Assembly: GCF_029087225.1 (NCBI RefSeq) | Contig: NZ_JARFJD010000009.1 | Span: forward strand, 1-64,000 | Direction of reading: 5' to 3' | Source: Limnobacter olei | GTDB taxonomy: Bacteria; Pseudomonadota; Gammaproteobacteria; Burkholderiales; Burkholderiaceae_B | Length of the DNA stretch: 64,000 bases | Shown here: positions 34,352 through 45,900 of the stretch, one piece after another | Layout of the letters: each line of letters begins with the position of its first letter | Numbering within the stretch: position 1 is the first letter of the stretch | The notes under the pieces: model-generated | Seen by the model: only the letters and a program-made list of their open reading frames with translations | What the model was told of the DNA's origin: nothing | The model's database searches: none | Made by a program: the position numbers and the translations under genes

Positions 34352-35160
34352 CTGAACCCCTGAACGACTTGAGTACACAACAAGCACAAATGTTAGCACT
34401 CGATGCCTGGTTGAACACGCCAGCGGGCCGGTACTTCACAAGTCGTGAACAGGCGTGGATTGATTCTGTGGTGCCCGACCTGTTTGGTTTCCGGGCCGTG
34501 CAATTGGGTACTCGGCTAGTGGATGGTCTGAAAGAAAGCCGCATTCCCCACAAGGCCTATGTGCAGCAGGGCTTGGTGGCCAGCAAACCCGATGGGGTGG
34601 AAATGATCACGCCCGATTGCTTTGCCGAGTTTGAAGAGTTGCCTTTTGAGAGCCAGTCGCTGGACATGATTGTGTTGCCCCATGTGCTTGAATTCTCTGA
34701 GGATCCGCACCAGCTGTTGCGGGAAGTAGAGCGCGTGTTGATGCCGGAAGGCAGGGTAGTCATCACCGGTTTCAACCCGATGTCGCTGTGGGGCCTTCGC
34801 CATGCCGCCTTGAAACGCTGGGCACCGGTTTGGCCCGATGGGTGCGAGCCGATTCATTTAAGCCGCCTGAAGGACTGGTTGAAACTGTTGTCCTGTGAAC
34901 CCGAGTTTGGCCGTTTTGGTTGCTACCGTTTTCCGTCGTTTACTGACAAGGGTTTGAGCCGGATGGGTTTCATGGAGCATGCAGGTGACCGCTGGTGGCC
35001 GGTGTGTGGCGCTGTCTATTTTGTATGTGCAGTCAAAAGGGTGCGTGGCATGCGTTTGATTGGCCCGGCTTTTAAAGACAAAAAAGTATCAGCACGCCAA
35101 CTAAAACCTGTTGCCAATAAGGCGCTGAATAAAACACCTACAATAGGCGACCGTGGATAA
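34342..35160 (+). CDS. Class I SAM-dependent methyltransferase
   Basis: 272 residues. Central methyltransferase-type segment with LPFESQSLDMIVLPHVLEFSEDPHQLLREVERVLMPEGRVVITGFNP (~90-140); motif I is poorly conserved (FRAVQLGTRL). Conserved neighbour of gloB/rnhA in proteobacteria; target unknown. Followed by rnhA after 18 bp, on the same strand. Confidence 0.85.
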   Translation: MIPSEPLNDLSTQQAQMLALDAWLNTPAGRYFTSREQAWIDSVVPDLFGFRAVQLGTRLVDGLKESRIPHKAYVQQGLVASKPDGVEMITPDCFAEFEELPFESQSLDMIVLPHVLEFSEDPHQLLREVERVLMPEGRVVITGFNPMSLWGLRHAALKRWAPVWPDGCEPIHLSRLKDWLKLLSCEPEFGRFGCYRFPSFTDKGLSRMGFMEHAGDRWWPVCGAVYFVCAVKRVRGMRLIGPAFKDKKVSARQLKPVANKALNKTPTIGDRG

Positions 35161-35178
35161 GGCCAACAGGATTGAATT

Positions 35179-35634
35179 GTGACTGAACAAAGAATCGCCA
35201 GCGTCGTGATGTATGCCGACGGGGCTTGCAAGGGCAACCCAGGGCCAGGCGGTTGGGGTGTGTACTTGCAATCGGGTGAGCATGCCAAGGAATTGTGCGG
35301 CGGAGAGTTGAACACCACCAACAACCGCATGGAGTTGACCGCTGTAATTGAAGGGTTGAATGCTTTAAAGAAGCGTTGCAGCATCGACGTGTACACCGAT
35401 TCGCAGTATGTGCGTAAAGGTGTACTGGAGTGGATGCCAAAGTGGAAGATGAACGGGTGGAAAACCTCGGACAAAAAGCCGGTGAAAAACGCCGACTTGT
35501 GGCAAATACTCGATGAGGCCAGTGTTCGTCATTTGGTACGCTGGCACTGGGTGAAGGGCCATTCTGGCAACCCTGGCAACGAGAAGGCCGATGCCTTGGC
35601 AAACCTTGGTGTAGAAAAGGCGATGAAACAATGA
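35179..35634 (+). CDS. rnhA: Ribonuclease HI
   Basis: 151 residues from a GTG at 35179. Catalytic acids: Asp in [15 protein letters not shown], Glu in [11 protein letters not shown], Asp in VYTDSQYV and the final Asp in NEKADALAN; His in WVKGHSG. Degrades RNA in RNA-DNA hybrids. The ATG of dnaQ overlaps its stop by 4 nt. Confidence 0.96.
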   Translation: MTEQRIASVVMYADGACKGNPGPGGWGVYLQSGEHAKELCGGELNTTNNRMELTAVIEGLNALKKRCSIDVYTDSQYVRKGVLEWMPKWKMNGWKTSDKKPVKNADLWQILDEASVRHLVRWHWVKGHSGNPGNEKADALANLGVEKAMKQ

Positions 35635-36353
35635 GATACGTAGTACTGGATACAGAAACAACCGGCCTGGAAGTTAGGCAGGGCCACCGCATCATCGAAA
35701 TTGGGTGTATTGAAGTGAATGGTCGGCAGGTGACTGACCACCATTTTCACCAATACATCAACCCCGAGCGTGAGGTTGATGAGGGCGCATTCCAGGTGCA
35801 TGGTATTTCCGATGAAATGCTGGCCGACAAGCCGAAATTCAAGCAAATCGCCAAAGATTTTCTTGATTTTGTGCAGGGCAGTACCCTGATCATTCACAAC
35901 GCATCATTCGACATCGGTTTTCTGGATGGTGAGCTTGAACGCCTGGGCTTGGGCAAGATGGCCGACTATGTGGACGGCGTAATCGATTCACTGGGCATGG
36001 CCCGTGAAATGTTCCCGGGCAAACGCAACAACCTGGATGCGCTGTGTGACCGCCTTGGGGTGAATAACGCACACCGTCAGCTGCACGGGGCGCTGCTGGA
36101 CTCGCAAATTCTGGCGGAAGTGTATTTGGCGATGACCCGCGGGCAAGACAGTTTGGTAATCGATCTGAATGCGCATCATGAGGATGATGGTGTTGAACGC
36201 ATCAAACTGGGCGCCTTGGATCTGCCAGAACCTGAGCCCAGTGAGGAAGAGTTGGCCTTGCATGAGGCTTATCTGGCAGATATCGAGAAAGCGGCGAAAG
36301 CCCCTAGCGTATGGAGCAAAATCAGCCAGCCAGCTGACCAACAAGCAGTTTAA
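35631..36353 (+). CDS. dnaQ: DNA polymerase III subunit epsilon (3'-5' exonuclease)
   Basis: 240 residues. ExoI LDTETTGL, Exo[15 protein letters not shown] and Exo[17 protein letters not shown] show the DEDDh proofreading exonuclease. Shape and length match DnaQ; it lacks an extra polymerase domain. Overlaps rnhA by 4 nt (ATGA). Confidence 0.95.
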   Translation: MRYVVLDTETTGLEVRQGHRIIEIGCIEVNGRQVTDHHFHQYINPEREVDEGAFQVHGISDEMLADKPKFKQIAKDFLDFVQGSTLIIHNASFDIGFLDGELERLGLGKMADYVDGVIDSLGMAREMFPGKRNNLDALCDRLGVNNAHRQLHGALLDSQILAEVYLAMTRGQDSLVIDLNAHHEDDGVERIKLGALDLPEPEPSEEELALHEAYLADIEKAAKAPSVWSKISQPADQQAV

Positions 36354-36364
36354 GGAGGTTTGCC

Positions 36365-38662
36365 ATGAAAAAGGCAATTGCATGGGGTGTGGGCATTTTG
36401 GTGGGCGCGCCAGTGGTTTTGGCGGCTACCGCAGCAATCTTGGTGAACACAATTGACCAGCAGGCCTTGCTGAACAAAGCCAGTGCGGTTGTTAAACAAA
36501 AGCAGCAACGCGATTTGGCGTTCACCGGTCCCGTGCAGCTCAAGTGGTTCCCTTCCATTGGCGCCGATTTGAACGGCGTCACTCTTTCTGAATTCCAAAG
36601 CAATGATCAATTCTTGAAAGCTGACAAAGTCAGTATTTCACTGGCTTTGTTGCCGCTGTTAAGTTCAGAGGTGGTGGTAGACGCGGTACAAGCAAGCGGT
36701 GTCACCGTGAATGTGGTGAAAAATGCCGATGGCAAGTTCAACTTCGATGATTTGAGCAATCCTGAAACAAACGATCAGCCTGAGCAAGAAATGGAAGATG
36801 CCCCGGCGGAGGGTGGACAGGCCGTGAATTTTTCAGTGGACTCGATTGCACTTGAAAATCTGAATGTGACGTATGCTGACAAGCAGACCGGGTTAGAGGC
36901 CTCGCTGAACAACTTCGCCATGCAAAGCGGTCGCATTGAGCAGGGGGTGCCCACAGACATTGCATTGAAGGGCAATGTGAAGGCCAACAAGCCACAGGCG
37001 GATTTGAATATCAACTTGAACACCCGTCTTGAGTTTGGTTTGGGTGAAAATCTGTATGCGAATTTTGAGAACCTGAAGTTTGCCGTGTTGGGCCAACTGG
37101 ATCAGCAGCAAGCCGATGTGAATGTGCAGGCCAGTACCCTGAATGTGAACCCGAATACCTTGGAGGTTAAAGCGCAGTCGCTGGATGCCAAGGCCAAAGG
37201 CCAACTTCCCAACGTGGGGGCATTCGACGTTAGCCTAAGCTCGCCTTCACTGGAACTCAGTGACACTGTGGCGCGTGGTGAGGCATTTAACTTCAAGGCT
37301 GACCTGAAGCAGCCCACGCGCAGTATCAATGCCACACTCGATTTAACCGGTTTGCAGGGCAACTTGAGGCAGGCGGTGTCTGCAGCCTTGAACACCACCG
37401 TGAATATGGTGGACGGCGAACGCACTGTGAATTTGAAGCTGGCCAGCCCCATGAGCCTGAACTTGAAAAGCCAGTTGATTGAGTTGGCAGCCTTGACGGG
37501 TCAACTGGATGTGAAAGACCCGGCATTACAAAAAAAACAGGCGAGCATGCCTTTGGCAGGCCGTTTGGCGGTGAACAACACAGAAAAAACTGCCGAGCTG
37601 GATTTGAACTCGAAGTTTGAAGCAACCCGTTTTGATTTGAAAGCGGCTGTGAAAAATTTCAGCAAACCGGCGATCACCGCAGTGCTGAATGCAGACAAGC
37701 TGGACATTGATGCGTTGTTGCCACCCAAGAAAAACGCCAATACCGAGACCGCAGCAAGCTCGGGTGAAAAATCCAAAGACACACCTGTTGATTTGAGCCC
37801 GCTGCGCAATCTGAATCTGGACATCACCGCCAACATAGGTGAATTGAAAGTGTCGAATATTCAGGCCCAGCAATTGAAAACAAAGGCTGTGGCGCGAGGG
37901 GGCAAACTGACCATTTCGCCGCTGGATGCAAAGCTTTACGGTGGTTCAACCACGGGTGTGATTACCGCGGATGCGAATACTCAAACGGTGACCGTGAACC
38001 AGAACATGACCGGTGTTCATGTTCAACCTGTAATTAAGGCGTTGCTGGACAAAGACATGGTCGAGGGCAAGGGCAATGTGGGCATCAACATTCGCACCAC
38101 GGGCAACACAGTGAACCAGATAAAAGCTGCCCTGGATGGAAAGGTTTCGGTGAGTCTTCAGGATGGTGCGATCAAAGGCATTAATCTGGCCGAGAAATTC
38201 AGAAATGCAAAATCCTTGCTGACGACCGGCAGCAACGCCACCCAAAAAACCGACACCACTCAGAAAACAGATTTCAGTTCATTGGCCGTCAGTTTTGACA
38301 TTGCCAATGGGGTGGCTACCTCGAATGACTTGAATGTGATGGCCCCCTTGTTTCGAATTGGTGGCGCAGGGCAGGTGAATTTGATCAGCAACTCGCTAGA
38401 CTACCTGGCCAAGGCCGCGGTGGTGGCCACCAGCACAGGGCAGGGCGGTAAAACGCTTGATTCTGGTTTGAACGGGGTGACTGTACCTGTTCGCCTGTAT
38501 GGCCCGTTCACAGGCGTTCAATGGGAACTTCAGTTCAAAGAACTGGCCAAAGAGGCGGCCAAGGCCAAGTTGCAGCCCAAAATTGATGAGAAAAAAGAAG
38601 AGTTGAAAGGCAAGGCCGAGGAAAAGGTGAGGGACGCACTGAAAGGTTTCCTGAATCGCTGA
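36365..38662 (+). CDS. AsmA family protein
   Basis: 765 residues. N-terminal membrane helix (AIAWGVGILVGAPVVLAATAAILV) anchors it to the inner membrane; DRKVSI-like AsmA start (LAFTGPVQLKWFPSIGADLNGVTLSE) and a long beta-rich body with repeated D-K-L-D-I-D-type strands. C-terminal DUF490/AsmA_2 part (LDYLAKAAVVATSTGQGGK...RLYGPFTG). AsmA-type proteins form groove-like bridges for lipids to the outer membrane. Highly charged Lys-rich end (KEELKGKAEEKVRDALKGFL). Begins 11 nt after dnaQ. Confidence 0.88.
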   Translation: MKKAIAWGVGILVGAPVVLAATAAILVNTIDQQALLNKASAVVKQKQQRDLAFTGPVQLKWFPSIGADLNGVTLSEFQSNDQFLKADKVSISLALLPLLSSEVVVDAVQASGVTVNVVKNADGKFNFDDLSNPETNDQPEQEMEDAPAEGGQAVNFSVDSIALENLNVTYADKQTGLEASLNNFAMQSGRIEQGVPTDIALKGNVKANKPQADLNINLNTRLEFGLGENLYANFENLKFAVLGQLDQQQADVNVQASTLNVNPNTLEVKAQSLDAKAKGQLPNVGAFDVSLSSPSLELSDTVARGEAFNFKADLKQPTRSINATLDLTGLQGNLRQAVSAALNTTVNMVDGERTVNLKLASPMSLNLKSQLIELAALTGQLDVKDPALQKKQASMPLAGRLAVNNTEKTAELDLNSKFEATRFDLKAAVKNFSKPAITAVLNADKLDIDALLPPKKNANTETAASSGEKSKDTPVDLSPLRNLNLDITANIGELKVSNIQAQQLKTKAVARGGKLTISPLDAKLYGGSTTGVITADANTQTVTVNQNMTGVHVQPVIKALLDKDMVEGKGNVGINIRTTGNTVNQIKAALDGKVSVSLQDGAIKGINLAEKFRNAKSLLTTGSNATQKTDTTQKTDFSSLAVSFDIANGVATSNDLNVMAPLFRIGGAGQVNLISNSLDYLAKAAVVATSTGQGGKTLDSGLNGVTVPVRLYGPFTGVQWELQFKELAKEAAKAKLQPKIDEKKEELKGKAEEKVRDALKGFLNR

Positions 38663-38766
38663 GTTTCAACAAGTGGCAACAATCCCAGGGGCCCCATGGG
38701 GGTAGGTGCTTTGTGGGGCAATAGTTTGCTACCATCAAAGCAAATTATTCTTACAACGGTGTCCCT

Positions 38767-40506
38767 GTGTCCGAACCCGCTGGCTTGCCGGTTATTGAGC
38801 TGAGTTATGCTGTTGAGCTTTTGTCCAAAAAGCTCGAAATTCAGCCCACTGAAGCTGAGCAGTTAATTCGACTTGCAAAACTGGTTCGCTTGCCCCTTGG
38901 CGACACGTTGTTCGAGCAAGGTCAGCCCAGTCATCATTTTTATCTCTTGTTGCAAGGCCAGTTGAAAGGGCAACGTTTTCGCCCGGACGGCTTTCAAGAC
39001 CTGGCCCTTTCTTTTTTCCCCGGCGAAATGATAGGCGAGCTTGGTTTTTTCGACCAAGCGCCACGTACAGTCACCATTTCTGCCCGCCGTGACAGTGTTC
39101 TGCTTGAAATTGATCAAACAGCCCTGGAGCAGTTTGGTGAGTTCAGTCGCTCGGTTTATCACCACCTGATCCGAATGCTTGTTTCCCGTTTCAAGCGTGA
39201 ACTTGGCTACAGCGGCCCCTTGAAGCAACACCAGTTCATTTTGTTTCAGTCTTTTGTACGCCCTGAGGGTTTTGGCATGCAGGCCGTTGAAGGATTTCAG
39301 TCTGCCATGGCACGGCATTGTGAGTTGCGGCGCTGGAGACAGCTTGCTGATGTAACCCCGCCGCGTTCTGTCAGTGCCAAAGACTGGGTGGTTGAAATGA
39401 TTGAGACACAACCTCTGGAGACTTTGGACGATCGCTTGATTGAAGAGCTTGATTGCATGGTGGTGATGCTGTGTGCAAGCACCTTGAATGATTCGCGCAG
39501 TTGCGACTTGTTGAAAGCCCAGTTGAAAAGCGCCGATGACGACTTGCCGGTGTGGTTTGTGCTGGTGCACGAAGCATCCTGGGTTGAGCAGTCGGTTGTA
39601 CAGCGCATACACGCCAATTTTGGCAGTGGGTTCAAGCTGTTGCACGTTCGGCGTGGCCACCATTCCGACAACGCACGCGCTGCGCGGCACATTCTAGGGC
39701 TCACTTTGGGCTTGGTGCTGGGCGGTGGCGGTGCCCGCGGATTCGCTCATGCCGGTCTCTTTCAAGCACTTGAGGAGGCTGGCGTGGTCGTGGACTCGGT
39801 AGGGGGAACCTCAATGGGCGCGTTGGTGGGTGCGCTTATTTCCTCAGGGCGCTCGGCCGCCGATGTGAACAAGGCCCTTGCCATCAGTTTCAAGAAAGGT
39901 TTGCCATTCAAACTGACCGACTACTGGATACCCAAACATGGCTTTGTGAAAAGCAAGGCAGTCGACGAGGTGTATCAAAATGCATTTGGCAATTCGTTGA
40001 TTGAAGATCAGCCCATTCCTTTTTTCGCTATCAGTTGCAATTTGACTACAGGCAACCAGTTTTTGTTTGAACAAGGCCCTTTGTGGAAGGCGGTGCGCGC
40101 AAGTACGTCTATTCCAGTGTTTTTTGAGCCTTTCATGGCGGGCAGGCACGTGATGGTGGATGGCGCACTGGTCAACAATGTGCCTGTTGATTGCATGCGT
40201 GCACGTGGCGCACGAAAAATTCTCACCGTGGACGTGGGCCTTGAGGAAGACATCACCGCGCACATGGTAGACGACAGTAATGTACAAATGCCGACCATGA
40301 TGAAGTCGCTGATGCGTGTAATTGAACTTGGCGGTATTGAGAAATCACGACAGGCCAAAGTCAACAGTGACCTGTATGTTCAGCCTTCGATTGAAAAAAT
40401 CGGATTGATGGAGTTTGAGCGCAGAGAAGAGATCGTTGCCTTGGGTTACGAGGCTGGGCGTAAAGCAATTCCAGATATACTGGCTTTGCTTCACAAAACT
40501 ACATAA
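38767..40506 (+). CDS. Patatin-like phospholipase with N-terminal cyclic nucleotide-binding domain
   Basis: 579 residues from a GTG at 38767. ~20-135: cNMP-binding domain with GEMIGELGFFDQAPRTVTISA, including the phosphate-binding cassette Glu and Arg. ~318-470: patatin, with GGGGARG (oxyanion), GGTSMGAL (Ser nucleophile, ~347) and DGALVNNVP (Asp, ~464). NTE-type layout: lipase activity presumably controlled by cAMP or cGMP. First gene of a series with a cyclic nucleotide phosphodiesterase and, further on, an adenylate cyclase, consistent with cAMP control. Confidence 0.93.
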   Translation: MSEPAGLPVIELSYAVELLSKKLEIQPTEAEQLIRLAKLVRLPLGDTLFEQGQPSHHFYLLLQGQLKGQRFRPDGFQDLALSFFPGEMIGELGFFDQAPRTVTISARRDSVLLEIDQTALEQFGEFSRSVYHHLIRMLVSRFKRELGYSGPLKQHQFILFQSFVRPEGFGMQAVEGFQSAMARHCELRRWRQLADVTPPRSVSAKDWVVEMIETQPLETLDDRLIEELDCMVVMLCASTLNDSRSCDLLKAQLKSADDDLPVWFVLVHEASWVEQSVVQRIHANFGSGFKLLHVRRGHHSDNARAARHILGLTLGLVLGGGGARGFAHAGLFQALEEAGVVVDSVGGTSMGALVGALISSGRSAADVNKALAISFKKGLPFKLTDYWIPKHGFVKSKAVDEVYQNAFGNSLIEDQPIPFFAISCNLTTGNQFLFEQGPLWKAVRASTSIPVFFEPFMAGRHVMVDGALVNNVPVDCMRARGARKILTVDVGLEEDITAHMVDDSNVQMPTMMKSLMRVIELGGIEKSRQAKVNSDLYVQPSIEKIGLMEFERREEIVALGYEAGRKAIPDILALLHKTT

Positions 40507-40536
40507 CAACGCAGTCGTCATTCTTACGAGGCTTTG

Positions 40537-41316
40537 ATGCAAAAACACTCTACGGTAGAGGTGTTGGGTTGCAGCGGCAGTATCGGTATTCCCGGACAAG
40601 GAACAACAAGCTTCCTGATCGACAATGATATTTTGATCGATGCGGGCACAGGCCTGTGCGAGCTCGATTTTGCCCGTCTAGAGCAAATTGAGCATGTATT
40701 CATTACTCATTCCCACCTCGACCACATCTGTGGCCTGCCCTTTCTAATCGACACGGTGGGAGTTGACCGCAAAAGTCCCCTGCGCGTGTATGCCACCCTC
40801 CCCACAATCAGGGCCTTGCAGCAACATATTTTCAATGAGGAAATATGGCCTGATTTCTCAAAAATTCCCACTGCAGAAAACCCGGTTCTGGAGTATGTTG
40901 AGATACAGCCTGAAGAAGAACTGGTGTTTGGTGAGCGCAGAATTTCCACCGTAGAGGTGGATCATACGGTACCGGCCGTGGGTGTTTTTTTGACTACTCC
41001 CACCGGGGGGTGGTGCTTCTCCGGAGATACTCACCAAACAGACCGGTTATTCACCCTTATCAACTACGCAAAAAAGGTAGATTATTTCTTTATTGAGGCT
41101 GCTTTTCCTGACAAGGAGAAATGGCTTGCAGATTTGGCCAAGCATTTGTGTCCAAGTTTGTTGTTTGGTGAGCTTCAAAAATTAAACGCAGCATGTGAAA
41201 TCTGGATTAGCCATCTAAAACCCAGAGAACACGACGAGATTCAAAAAGAGTTACAGCAGTATCCGGGAAGCCAGCCGCTGCGCATTCTATCGGCCGGAAT
41301 GATTTTTAACATTTAA
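40537..41316 (+). CDS. 3',5'-cyclic-nucleotide phosphodiesterase-like MBL-fold hydrolase
   Basis: 259 residues from the ATG at 40537 (GAGG 6 nt upstream). THSHLDHICGLPFLIDTVG (~50-68), HTVPAVG, FSGDTHQTDRL and WISHLKPREHDEI mark the class-II-like cAMP phosphodiesterase/MBL family common in Burkholderiales. Hydrolysis of cAMP is inferred from family and from position after a cNMP-binding patatin. 30 bp after the patatin gene, 18 bp before tpsB. Confidence 0.78.
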   Translation: MQKHSTVEVLGCSGSIGIPGQGTTSFLIDNDILIDAGTGLCELDFARLEQIEHVFITHSHLDHICGLPFLIDTVGVDRKSPLRVYATLPTIRALQQHIFNEEIWPDFSKIPTAENPVLEYVEIQPEEELVFGERRISTVEVDHTVPAVGVFLTTPTGGWCFSGDTHQTDRLFTLINYAKKVDYFFIEAAFPDKEKWLADLAKHLCPSLLFGELQKLNAACEIWISHLKPREHDEIQKELQQYPGSQPLRILSAGMIFNI

Positions 41317-41334
41317 CGGTTACACCACAATTCT

Positions 41335-42987
41335 ATGAAATTCAAATTTTCCGCAGTCGCCTGTGCAGTGGTGCTGTTGGTCAACTCGCATTTGCAGTTT
41401 GCACATGCGCAAACCCCGCCTGAGAGCACACCAGGTTCCCAGTCAAGCAACGACGAGTATCAGGAGCCACGTTTCACAGTGTCGGGTTTTGAGGTATTAG
41501 GCCCCGAATTGGTGCCTCGTGATCAGGTTATGGCTGTGCTCGGTGGCTTTTCAGGCCGTGAAATCACTTTTTCCGATTTGCGAACGGCCACCGCCGCTGT
41601 TGAGCAATTGCACGCCGAGGCGGGTTACGAAGTGGTTCGCGTGCTGATTCCTGAACAGGAAATCAAGCCTGGCGAACGTCTTAAATTGCAAATTGTTGAT
41701 GCGCGGCTAGATGTGATTACTGTCGCGGGTAACGACTATTTCACCGCGGAGTCGATTCAGGAAAGCCTGGTGGTGCTGCAACCCGGTGCCTTGATCAACA
41801 CTGTGGACATGGACAAAAACCTGCGCTTGATCAATGACAACCCAGCGAAAATTGTACGCGTACGCCTGGAGCCTAGCGACAAGCCGGGCTTGGTGGACGC
41901 GAAAGTGCAAGTGTCGGATCAAAACCCCCTGGCAGCGTACTTCACACTGGACAACTCTGGCACCAATGCCACAGGTGATTTCCGCATGGGCCTTGCCCTG
42001 CAACACAACAATGCTTTTAACAGAGGCCACATGGCCTCCTTTCAATACGTGACCTCGCCAGGGCGGTGGTCGGATGTCGAAGTATTCGGCCTGAACTACA
42101 AAGTACCGTTTTACAGCGTCAGTTCCATGCTTGAACTGGCTTACAGCGATTCGAATGTGGATGCAGGTAATTTAAGCGTGGGCTCAGGTCCATCGGCCAG
42201 TTCTGTATCGGTGGCCGGTGCTGGTACTACTGCTGCCATTCGTTGGGTGAAGCTGTTGGACCGCTTGGCCGGGTTCGACGCACGGCTTACCTTTTCTCAC
42301 GAAATCAAGGAATTTGTGAGTCAGGTTCAACTGAACGGTTTTGGTCCCAGCCTGGTGCCAGAACTGGAAAGCAGGCCGGTGGGGGTGTCTTATTCACTCT
42401 CCGAGGCACTTGATTCGCGGCAGCGTACTTTTCAAATTGGGTACTTCAAAAATTACGTCACGGGTGGCAACAATTCGACCGCCAAGTACCGCATGACAAA
42501 CCCGGCCGCCGAGGCCAATTTCGATGTGATTCGAGCCAATGCCAGTTGGTCCGAACTAGTGATGCCCGGCTGGCGCCTGACTGCACAGCTGGATGCACAA
42601 CACACCGATTACTCACTCATTCCCGGCGAGCAATTTGGCGCTGGGGGTGTGTATTCCGTCCGCGGTTTCGAGGAACGGGTTATTTCTGCAGACCGTGGAA
42701 CCCGACAATCACTCGAACTGATGGGCCCGAATGTCAGCAAAAGTTTCGGCAACTTGTTTGAACGTTTGCAGTTTGTTGGTTTTGTGGATGCTGCGCAGTT
42801 GAAGTTCAACAACCCCGTGTTCGGGTCCCCAGTTGAGCCGCATCTCATGTCTTATGGTGTTGGTGCCCGTTTTGCCTTCTCCCCAAAGCATCAATTCCGA
42901 GTTGACCTGGCCAAAGTTGTGTCAGGCGTGCCTATTCAACCGCATGGTGACGTGATGTTGCACGTCACTTTTGCCACTTCCCTGTAA
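41335..42987 (+). CDS. Two-partner secretion transporter (TpsB, ShlB/FhaC/HecB family)
   Basis: 550 residues. Signal peptide (MKFKFSAVACAVVLLVNSHLQFAHAQ). Two POTRA domains (~35-115 and ~115-190: FTVSGFEVLG..., DVITVAGNDYF), then a 16-strand beta-barrel ending in the aromatic-poor tail HVTFATSL. GGVYSVRGFEER carries the VRGY/F lid-loop motif required in FhaC. Secretes the TpsA partner 11 bp downstream. Confidence 0.92.
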   Translation: MKFKFSAVACAVVLLVNSHLQFAHAQTPPESTPGSQSSNDEYQEPRFTVSGFEVLGPELVPRDQVMAVLGGFSGREITFSDLRTATAAVEQLHAEAGYEVVRVLIPEQEIKPGERLKLQIVDARLDVITVAGNDYFTAESIQESLVVLQPGALINTVDMDKNLRLINDNPAKIVRVRLEPSDKPGLVDAKVQVSDQNPLAAYFTLDNSGTNATGDFRMGLALQHNNAFNRGHMASFQYVTSPGRWSDVEVFGLNYKVPFYSVSSMLELAYSDSNVDAGNLSVGSGPSASSVSVAGAGTTAAIRWVKLLDRLAGFDARLTFSHEIKEFVSQVQLNGFGPSLVPELESRPVGVSYSLSEALDSRQRTFQIGYFKNYVTGGNNSTAKYRMTNPAAEANFDVIRANASWSELVMPGWRLTAQLDAQHTDYSLIPGEQFGAGGVYSVRGFEERVISADRGTRQSLELMGPNVSKSFGNLFERLQFVGFVDAAQLKFNNPVFGSPVEPHLMSYGVGARFAFSPKHQFRVDLAKVVSGVPIQPHGDVMLHVTFATSL

Positions 42988-42998
42988 GGAAAGACATC

Positions 42999-45900
42999 AT
43001 GAAATCCAATCGTCTTTCAACCCGCAGCTCAGTTCGCAGTTCAGGTATCCAGTTTCAGCGAAAAGCGGTGGCTTTGGGTGTGGCCATGGCCATTGCCAGT
43101 TCAGCCTACGCCAACCCCACAGGAATGTCGGTGGTCGCAGGGCAGGCCACCGCGCAAACCATTGGTAACTTGATGCAAATTACCAATACGCCGGGTGCCA
43201 TTTTGAATTGGCAACAGTTCAATATTGATGTGGGGCAAACCACGCAGTTTATTCAACAAAATGCGGCAAGCCAGGTGTTTAACCGCGTTACTGGTGGTGA
43301 TGTGTCTCAAATTTTGGGAACCTTGCAAAGCAATGGGCAGGTGTTTTTGATCAACCCGGCAGGTGTATTTTTTGGTCAGGGTGCTGTCGTGGATACCGCC
43401 GGCTTTTTGGCCAGTACTCTGGCAGCTTCTGACACCGATTTGCTGAACGGGCATTTGCGTTTCAATGATTCAACTGGCACAGCAGGCAACATCGTCAACC
43501 AGGGCTCACTGACCACACACTCGGGTGGCTCTATTGTTTTGTTGGCACCCAGTATTGAAAACAGCGGCATTATTCACGCAGACGGAGAGGTGCTTTTGGC
43601 TGCTGGTCACAGTGTGACTATCGTGGACATGAGGCACCCTACTATCGGCCTTACTGTTGCTTCCAAGAACGGCGACAAAGCAGTGAACTTGGGTCAAATC
43701 ATCAGTAAAAATGTATCCCTGTTTTCGCATTTGGTGAAAAACAGTGGTGTGGTTGAGGCCACAGGCGCGCAGCTGAGCGAAGGCGGTGTTATTCGGTTCA
43801 TCGCGCAAGGTGATGCGCTGGTTGGTGGGCAGGTTCTTGCCGAAAGTACCCAGGGCCAAGGTGGTGAAATTGACATCACAGGCGAACGCGTGGCGGTGCT
43901 GAGTGGTGCTCGTGTTTCTGCGGATGGCGCCACAGGCGGCGGTACAGTGCATGTGGGCGGTGGCTGGAAAGGGCAAGATGCAACCCTTGCCAATGCCCAG
44001 CAAACCGTGGTGCAGGCCAATACCCAAATTTCTGCGAACGCCACAGCCAATGGCAACGGTGGTGAGGTGGTGGTGTGGGCCGATGGGCACACGGCCGTTG
44101 ATTCTGAAGTGCAAGCCAAGGGTGGCGCACTGGGTGGCAATGGTGGTCGCGTAGAAACCTCGGGCAAACAAAGCCTGGCTGTGAATGTGGCTGCGAATAC
44201 CTCGGCTGCCAAGGGTGAGGCAGGGCAGTGGTTGATCGACCCGGCTAATCTGACGATCGTAGCGCAGGCCAGTGATGCACCCGCGGGAAGTTTCGATCTG
44301 GAGACACAACAGCCAGGACCGTTTTTTTCTACGGATGATATTTCTTCAACCTTATCGCCAACCGAGTCGTATTTGCTAAACAGCACTGTTGTGGCTGGTT
44401 TGGAGAATAACGGTTTGGTTCAAATTTACACCACAGGCACGCAACCAGGCGACGGTAATTTGACCATTGCTGCGCCCATTTTGATTAATCAGAATTTGTC
44501 TCAGAGTACTGGCGTAAATCCTCTTCTGTTTCTCGAGGCCAAAGGCGAAATTAACGTGGATGCTGCGGTTGGTCTGAATCCAGGTCAGCTAGCGTTCAAT
44601 GGTTTTGATTTGAATTTAAGTTACGACATTGCCAAACCCGTGTACATAGACGCGCCACTGTACTTGGGTAACAACGGTAATCTGATTTTGTCGCCCTACG
44701 ATGTCGGCACTGTACTGCCCACCAACACGCAAGGTCAGTTGCCACTCGACGGCGTGAATTTGTTGTCGGGTATGAATACTGGTTCAAGTGGCCCATTGGC
44801 GCTTAATCGAATTACTGTTACCAGTGCGGTGGCCACTGATCCGATGACTCAGCTAAGCTACGTGGTCAGTCCGGACAAAACAGTGAAACTCAATGTGCTG
44901 GGAGCAAACCTTCAGGTGAATCAATTAAGCCTGTTTGGTATTGAAACAATTCCGGCCACCGACATTCGCGTTGGCGTAGACAATTTTGATTTGCCCGCAC
45001 CCATTCAAGGCAATTTGCAATACAACTTTCTGGATGCGAATAGCCTGACAGTGGAGGCGGGCAGCACGGTGTCAACTTTCACACAATTTGACCCGCAATT
45101 GTTGTTTGATATAAATCCCAGTACCAGTTTGAACCGACTGGTGTCCAGCGGTACAGTGAATTTCAACGGTGGTTTTAACGATATTTTCGAGATTGATACC
45201 AATGCGGGGACATTGAATTTTTCAAGCAGCGCTGGCAGCAGCAGCTCACCGTTTGGTTTCTATCAAATTGGCGATATTGCTGCTGGCACGGGTAGCACCA
45301 TCAACTTGGTGGGTTCCAGTTTGTACTATCAGAAAGCGATTCTGGACGGCACGTTCAACATCATGTCCAACGAGTTTGGGTCTTCCTCCTTTCTTAGTGC
45401 AATCGATACGGATATCAATGGAACATTGAATTTTGGTGTTGGTTTTAGCAATACCAAGTTTCAGGCGCTTGGCATGGGTGCAAATTCCCGAATTACCTTG
45501 TCGACGGGCTCTTTTCTTGAGCTGGGGCGCGCGTTTACCTCGTCGTCCTCAGGTATGACAGTTACCCCAGTGGTTCCAGCAAAGCAGTCAGGTGCGTATA
45601 TCTCGACAACGCAAGGTCAATTTGTGGCCCAACAGGGTGCGCGCATTGTGATGAACGGTGCTGCCACTGATGATTTTGTTTTTTCAATGCCGCCTTTGCA
45701 GAGTGCCGAGCTTCCCAGTTCTCCTTCAGGTGGTGCAATTGTTGACATCACAGGTCTTGATGGGCGCCTGGACGCGCCGGTAACCATTGAGGTTAACGGC
45801 TACTTGAATTCTATTCAAACAGGTACAGAGAATTTCGATCTTAACTCCACTCAAAGTCTCGCCACCCCCATCAACACCATGTTGATTCAATCTGCAAATA